From assembly GCA_038320885.1 (NCBI GenBank), contig JBBQER010000001.1, positions 62,001 to 126,000 of the forward strand: DNA of 64,000 nt, written 5' to 3'. Below the pieces are notes generated by a model. It saw only the letters and a list, made by a program, of their open reading frames with translations. It did no database searches and was not told where the DNA came from. Shown here piece by piece: positions 59,844 to 64,000 of this stretch. The position numbers and the translations under genes were made by a program. This DNA comes from JBBQER01 sp038320885 (GTDB taxonomy: Bacteria > Actinomycetota > Acidimicrobiia > IMCC26256 > PALSA-610). How positions within the stretch are numbered: the stretch's first letter is position 1; the number at the start of each line of letters is the position of its first letter.

Positions 59844-61352
59844 CTAGATGTTCCCGCTGAGGGCGGAGAAGTGGAGGTAGCCGCTGCGGTCGGTAGAGGT
59901 GTTCTGCCAGACGTGCTTCATCTGGCGGTACTCGTTGTAGCCGTACTCGCCGAGCTCGCTACCCACCCCGGACTGCTTGTAGCCACCGAACGGCTGGCTC
60001 GGAGTGATCATGTGGTAGTCGTTCACCCACACGGTGCCGGTGCGCATGCTTGCGGCGACCTCGTGCGCGCGATCAAGGTTCTTGCTCCACACGCCGCCGC
60101 CGAGCCCGTAGATCGAGTCGTTCGCGATCTTGATCGCTTCGTCATCCGAGTCGAACGGGATCACGCACAACACCGGTCCGAAGATCTCCTCCTGTGCGAT
60201 CTTCATCGAGTTGTCGGCTTCGAAGATCGTCGGCTGGAAGTAGGCGTTCGGGTCGAGACCGGCCGGCAGGTCGGTGAACTTGGATCCACCGCAGAGGAGC
60301 TTGGCTCCCTCGTCGAGACCGAGCTTCACGTAGCGCTCGGTGGTGTCGACCTGGCTCGGTGCGACCAGCGGACCCTGGTCGGTGTTCATGTCCATGTTGT
60401 CGCCGACCACGATCTTGCCCGCGCGCTCCACGAGCATGCCGACGAACTCGTCGTAGATCTTGCGCGACACCAGCGCACGCGTTCCCGACTCGCACACCTG
60501 GCCGTTGTGGAAGAACGTGCCCCAGAGCACCCCCGCGGCCGCGAGGTCGAGGTCGGCGTCGTCGAGCACGATGTTGGCCGACTTTCCGCCCAGTTCGAGC
60601 GTGACTTTCTTCACGGTGCCCGACGCGAGCTGCATGATGCGCCGGCCGACTTCGGTCGAACCGGTGAACGCGACCTTGTCGACGAGCGGGTGCTGTGCGA
60701 GCTCTTCGCCGGCGCTGCCGCCGGGACCGGTGACGAGGTTGACGACACCGGACGGGATGTCGGCCTCCTCGCACGCCTTCACCAGTTCGACCGCCGACAA
60801 CGACGTGAAGCTCGCGGGCTTCAACACCGCGCAGTTACCGGCTGCGATCGCGGGAGCGATCTTCCAGCCGGCCATGAGCAGCGGGAAGTTCCAGGGCACG
60901 ATGCCCGTGCACACGCCGTACGGCTCGCGGCGCACGATGCTCTTCGCGGGCGGGAACGGGCTCTCGCCGCGGTCGATGACGTCAGGCTCGTTCTCCGCAC
61001 AACCCGCGAAGTACTCGAACGTGGACGCGCAGCCCGGTACGTCGGCGAACATCGCCTTCTTGATAGTGCCGCCGCCGTCACGCGCCTCGATCTCCGAAAT
61101 CTCACCCGAACGGGCGGTGATCAGCTCAGCCACCTTGCGCAAGCGCTCGGCGCGCTCCTTGCCCGCCATCTTCGGCCAGGGGCCGTCGTCGAACGCCTTG
61201 CGGGCGGCCTCGATGGCCCGCGCCGCGTCTTCGCGCCCGGCCTTCGCGACATCGGCGATCTTCTCGCCCGTCGACGGTGCGAACGTCGGGAAGGTCTCCC
61301 CCGAGGCCGCGGCCGTCCACTCACCGTTGATGAAAATCTTGGTCTCGGCCAC
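59844..61352 (-). CDS. NAD(P)+-dependent aldehyde dehydrogenase
   Basis: A 502-residue enzyme starting at GTG 61352 with AAGGGGGG 6 nt upstream. The NAD-binding KPASFTSLSAVELVKACEE, FTGSTEVGRRI, catalytic Glu in VTLELGGKSANIV (near residue 255) and catalytic Cys in FFHNGQVCESGTRALV (near 290) are intact. Close to the betaine-aldehyde/acetaldehyde dehydrogenase group; the adjacent DUF779 gene points to the acetaldehyde/alcohol-linked branch. Substrate is not certain. Confidence 0.92.
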   Translation of the reverse strand: MAETKIFINGEWTAAASGETFPTFAPSTGEKIADVAKAGREDAARAIEAARKAFDDGPWPKMAGKERAERLRKVAELITARSGEISEIEARDGGGTIKKAMFADVPGCASTFEYFAGCAENEPDVIDRGESPFPPAKSIVRREPYGVCTGIVPWNFPLLMAGWKIAPAIAAGNCAVLKPASFTSLSAVELVKACEEADIPSGVVNLVTGPGGSAGEELAQHPLVDKVAFTGSTEVGRRIMQLASGTVKKVTLELGGKSANIVLDDADLDLAAAGVLWGTFFHNGQVCESGTRALVSRKIYDEFVGMLVERAGKIVVGDNMDMNTDQGPLVAPSQVDTTERYVKLGLDEGAKLLCGGSKFTDLPAGLDPNAYFQPTIFEADNSMKIAQEEIFGPVLCVIPFDSDDEAIKIANDSIYGLGGGVWSKNLDRAHEVAASMRTGTVWVNDYHMITPSQPFGGYKQSGVGSELGEYGYNEYRQMKHVWQNTSTDRSGYLHFSALSGNI

Positions 61353-61426
61353 AGCGGCCCCCCTTGTTGCGTGCGCGAAGAACTTTGCGCAGGCTACGCC
61401 CAGCCCCTTCAGTTATCCAGGCGCGT

Positions 61427-62266
61427 TCAGACCTTGGACCACGCCGACTTGACCGTGGTGCCGGTGACCTTGCCTTCGGCTTTGAGCTTGAGGAGATGGG
61501 CGTGCACCTGGCGGCCGGCCATGTCGAGCAGACCCTCGGGGGTCTCGGTGTAGAGCGTGGCGACGACATCATTGATCTTCACCGGGCCCTTGCCCAACAG
61601 CCGCAGGATCTGGCGTTCGCGCGCCTTGCGGTGAGCCACGTACTCGTCGAGCACCGCCGCGGGATCTTCCATCACGTCACCGTGACCGGGGCAGATCTTG
61701 GCCAACCGCTTGATCTTGCGCAGCCGGTCGAGCGACGCGAGGTACTGCACCATGTCGCCGCCGCGTTGCGGGTTGACGACGGTGGTCGTGCCGTTCAGGA
61801 CGTGATCGCCCGTGAACAGCGCGCGCTCCTCGTCGAGGAAGAAGCACAGGTGATTCGGCGCATGGCCCGGCGTGTGCAGCGCCTCGAGCCGGAACTCGGT
61901 GCCGTCGATCGTGTCGCCGTCGTCGAGCACGAGGTCGAGATCGAGCTTCACCTCGTCGGCTTTGGGAATCTTCCCGAACGCACCGACGAGCGCGCCGGTC
62001 TTCTTGCGGATCCGATCCGCCGCGGGCCAGTGGTCGGGATGCGTGTGGGTGAGCAGGACCCAACGCACGCGGTCGCGCATGGCAGCGCCCACGATCGACT
62101 CGACGTGCTTCGCGACATCGGGACCGGGATCGATCACCGCCACCTCGTCGATACCGACGAGGTACGTGTTGGTACCGGGCCCGGTCATGAGGCTGGGATT
62201 GTTCGCGACGACGCGCCGGATCAACGGCGACAGCGCGCTGGGTACCTCGGGCGTCATCGCCGGCAC
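61427..62266 (-). CDS. Metallo-beta-lactamase-fold hydrolase, LACTB2-like
   Basis: A 279-residue enzyme. GTG 62266 overlaps the NUDIX stop (TAGTG) and has AAGGTGAG 7 nt upstream; ATG 62257 is an alternative. The zinc motif THTHPDHWPA (near residue 80), HTPGHAPNHLCF, TGDHVL and CPGHGDV give a complete MBL site. The C-terminal ~50 residues form the winged-helix BLACT_WH domain (LYTETPEGLLDMAGRQVHAHLLKL). Human LACTB2 is an endoribonuclease; bacterial members are unassigned. Confidence 0.87.
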   Translation of the reverse strand: MPAMTPEVPSALSPLIRRVVANNPSLMTGPGTNTYLVGIDEVAVIDPGPDVAKHVESIVGAAMRDRVRWVLLTHTHPDHWPAADRIRKKTGALVGAFGKIPKADEVKLDLDLVLDDGDTIDGTEFRLEALHTPGHAPNHLCFFLDEERALFTGDHVLNGTTTVVNPQRGGDMVQYLASLDRLRKIKRLAKICPGHGDVMEDPAAVLDEYVAHRKARERQILRLLGKGPVKINDVVATLYTETPEGLLDMAGRQVHAHLLKLKAEGKVTGTTVKSAWSKV

Positions 62267-63147
62267 TAGGAGCTCACCTTGCGGGCTGCTTCTCGCTCGG
62301 CTCGTGAGGGGATGTCGGGGAGCGGGTCCGTCCACGGCATCGTCGGGCGGCTTGCGTCTTGCGGGAGCGCGACGCGTTCGCCGGTGCCGTCGCTCACCAC
62401 GACGGGTTGTCCGGTCGCGTCGCGACCTATTGCGTCGAGATCGCGCAAGAGATCGTCTGAGTTGTCGTAGTGCGAGAGTGCGCGCAAGCTCATCTCGGTC
62501 GGGAAGATGAGATCGATGCGACCGTCGGCATGCTGTGCGAGCGCGTCGGCCGGGCGCACCCAATCCGACGCCACGAGCTCGTTGTCGTCGTGCGTGCCTT
62601 CTTCACCGTGGGGTGCGGGCGCGACGAAGAACCAGGTGTTGTAGCGGCGCGGCGCGCCGAGCGGCGTCAGCCAATGTGAGAAGACGCGCAGCTCCCGGGC
62701 GTCGAAGACGAGATCACGGCTCGCGAGCAGGTCACTGAACGCGAGCGAACCCGCGTTGAGCTGCCGGCGCGCGGTTGCGAGCGCGTCGTCGTGCTCCACC
62801 GGGCGTCCGGTCGCGGCGTCACGCGCCAGCAGGAGGCCGGCCTCCTCGAAGCACTCGCGCAGCGCCGCGACCCGGAAGGCGAGCCCCCCACGGGCGATCC
62901 CCTGGGCGGTGCTCGCCTCGGGATCGGCCAGGCCGACGACCCGAACGGCGAGCTCCGGGGCGCCGTCGCCGGGATCGACCGCTCCGCCGGGAAAGACGGT
63001 TGCGCCCGGCCCGAACACGGCCCGCCGGGTGCGCTCCAGCATCAACACATGCAGATCGGGCCGATCCGAAACGAGGATGACGGTTGCCGCGTCACGCGTT
63101 CTTGGAGCGACGAGCTCGGGATTCGGCTCGGCTCCGACGGCTTTCAT
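62266..63147 (-). CDS. NUDIX hydrolase, NUDT7/NUDT19-like
   Basis: A 293-residue hydrolase with the Nudix box G-x5-E-x7-REUxEE recognisable as GGAVDPGDGAPE and AALRECFEEAGLLL, but with a ~30-residue insertion between GGAV and RECFEE. The insertion and the long C-terminus resemble the CoA/acyl-CoA pyrophosphatase branch (NUDT7/NUDT19). It heads a two-gene unit with the MBL hydrolase (1-nt overlap). Confidence 0.87.
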   Translation of the reverse strand: MKAVGAEPNPELVAPRTRDAATVILVSDRPDLHVLMLERTRRAVFGPGATVFPGGAVDPGDGAPELAVRVVGLADPEASTAQGIARGGLAFRVAALRECFEEAGLLLARDAATGRPVEHDDALATARRQLNAGSLAFSDLLASRDLVFDARELRVFSHWLTPLGAPRRYNTWFFVAPAPHGEEGTHDDNELVASDWVRPADALAQHADGRIDLIFPTEMSLRALSHYDNSDDLLRDLDAIGRDATGQPVVVSDGTGERVALPQDASRPTMPWTDPLPDIPSRAEREAARKVSS

Positions 63148-63209
63148 CCATACAGTCTACGTGGCGCCTCGCGTCCTCAGCCCCGGACGCTGACCTGCGG
63201 TTCGACGCG

Positions 63210-63473
63210 CTAGACGGCGTCTTCCGGTATCAGGCTCCGCCGCTCGGCCTCGGTGAGGCCACCCCAGATGCCGTGGGGTTCCCGCACGCGAAGCGCGAAA
63301 TCGAGGCAGTCCTCCCGAACACCACATTGTGTACAGATGTGCTTTGCGTGCAGCTCGCGCGCTTCGCGCTCGTCGCGACGTTCCGGTGTCGACGGTGGGA
63401 AGAACAACGCCGATTCGGGTCCGCGACATGCCGCGCGCAAATGCCACGTTTCATGAATAAGGCCGAGTGCCAC
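63210..63473 (-). CDS. WhiB-family Fe-S transcriptional regulator
   Basis: An 87-residue WhiB-like protein with Cys16, Cys47, Cys50 and Cys56 for a [4Fe-4S] cluster (AACRG, CTQCGVREDC) and the GIWGG turn at residues 68-72, then an ERR basic helix. GTG 63473 has GGAG 6 nt upstream; a longer version from GTG 63524 is possible. It is actinobacteria-specific. WhiB proteins usually bind the primary sigma factor region 4; its regulon cannot be told. Confidence 0.92.
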   Translation of the reverse strand: MALGLIHETWHLRAACRGPESALFFPPSTPERRDEREARELHAKHICTQCGVREDCLDFALRVREPHGIWGGLTEAERRSLIPEDAV

Positions 63474-63593
63474 GCTTACTCCGTCCCAGAATTTCCCCTC
63501 AGCGCGCGGAAGGTATCTGCCCACATTCCTTATGACAAGAGAAAGTTTTGAGGGCGGGCGAGCATGCCGCGGCCGACCGCGCGCGCACTGTCG

Positions 63594-64000
63594 TCAGTGC
63601 TGGCCGGACCGCTTCCGGTAGTCGCGCGCGCCGCCCGCTTCGGGCTCCACTTCGAGAAGCACGCCCTCTACAGCTACGACGCGCACCGCGTCGCCGGCCG
63701 CAATCGGCGTGGCCCGATTCGTGCGCGCGCGCCAAAGGGCGTCTCTGACGCGAACCACCCCATCTGGGTCGACACCGACCTCGGCGAAACCCATCTCGCC
63801 GATCAACTCCTCCCGGCCGATGGTCGGCGTCGAGAACCGGCTCCGAACCATCGCGGTCATCCCGGAGAGCACGAAAAGCAGGGTGGAGCCGCAGACGAGC
63901 ACCACGATCCACCAGGCGGGATCGAGCGCGGTCGCGCCGTTGTACAGCCAGAGCGAGCCCGCGATCAGCGCCGCGGCGCCGATGAACGTCCACGGTCCGA
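63594..64000 (-). CDS. NfeD-family membrane protein, 5' end outside window
   Basis: The last 134 codons of an open frame that enters from the right edge. Two TM segments (FIGAAALIAGSLWLY; WWIVVLVCGSTLLFVLSGM) are followed by an OB-fold (GREELIGEMGFAEVGVDPDGVVRVRDALWRART; cut: LIGEMGFAEVGVDPDGVVRV, then PIAAGDAVRVVAVEGVLLEVEP). This is the C-terminal NfeD/YuaF domain. Many such proteins have a ClpP-like serine protease at their N-terminus, which would be outside the window. NfeD proteins pair with SPFH/flotillin proteins at membranes. Confidence 0.82.
   Translation of the reverse strand, partial: GPWTFIGAAALIAGSLWLYNGATALDPAWWIVVLVCGSTLLFVLSGMTAMVRSRFSTPTIGREELIGEMGFAEVGVDPDGVVRVRDALWRARTNRATPIAAGDAVRVVAVEGVLLEVEPEAGGARDYRKRSGQH

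Overview
The window looks like a chromosomal segment of a high-GC Actinomycetota, most likely class Acidimicrobiia (inference from gene content and codon use; no 16S is present). Actinobacterial markers visible in the sequence are a WhiB regulator, a SigR/SigH-RsrA type sigma/anti-sigma pair, a DUF2342 F420-associated zincin next to tilS, a topA-tmk-holB neighbourhood, a Tad pilus locus with a DUF4244-like pilin, and an APC permease/TrkA/TrkA/OB-fold block laid out like Rv2690c-Rv2694c of Mycobacterium tuberculosis. GTG and TTG starts are common, and several genes have a TANNNT box only 6-8 nt before the start codon, as expected for leaderless mRNAs. There is no CRISPR array, transposase, prophage or rRNA operon.

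Layout. 1-3071: tilS (cut by the window edge), the zincin, a small membrane protein, rsrA and the ECF sigma factor. 3115-9317: a surface module of a secreted YVTN beta-propeller and a 1448-residue protein with 14 tandem FN3-like repeats whose mRNA leader can fold into a long hairpin over its own ribosome binding site; upstream lie a broken PKD-domain fragment and tRNA-Thr(CGT). 9376-15161: holB, tmk, an MFS exporter and topA. 15365-25965: DedA protein, proton-pumping pyrophosphatase, DtxR-type regulator, GNAT enzyme, KimA-like permease, two TrkA-type proteins, OB-fold protein and an LCP-family protein. 25984-31109: a MacB-type ABC exporter whose adaptor carries a peptidoglycan-binding domain and Calx-beta domains, plus a lipoprotein. 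31275-38088: an MrfA-like helicase and a convergent tad locus in which tadB and probably tadC are frameshifted.

38230-42922: a HAD hydrolase, a 24-residue microprotein with a strong ribosome binding site, then a tight operon of ECF sigma factor, membrane cupredoxin protein, LURP-one/scramblase-like protein and metallo-beta-lactamase-fold hydrolase, and an RpoD-like sigma factor. 43144-49881: a monooxygenase, an unassigned operon with two ferritin-like proteins, EamA transporter, nadE, a methyltransferase, a PadR regulator with a clear operator, and a VOC gene with an in-frame stop. 50019-53253: divergent glutamine synthetases (type II and type I) followed by an atypical GlnR-like regulator. 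53417-64000: methyltransferases, RidA, a compact 2Fe-2S/xanthine-dehydrogenase fusion, an IscA-type protein, a Cys-rich regulator, Mrp, aldehyde dehydrogenase with DUF779, MBL and NUDIX hydrolases, WhiB and the end of an NfeD protein.

No single region is an obvious new defence or mobile system. The best candidates for undescribed biology are the sigma/cupredoxin/LOR/MBL operon, the Calx-beta-loaded export adaptor, the FN3 giant with its structured leader, the two-ferritin operon and the compact XDH-like fusion.
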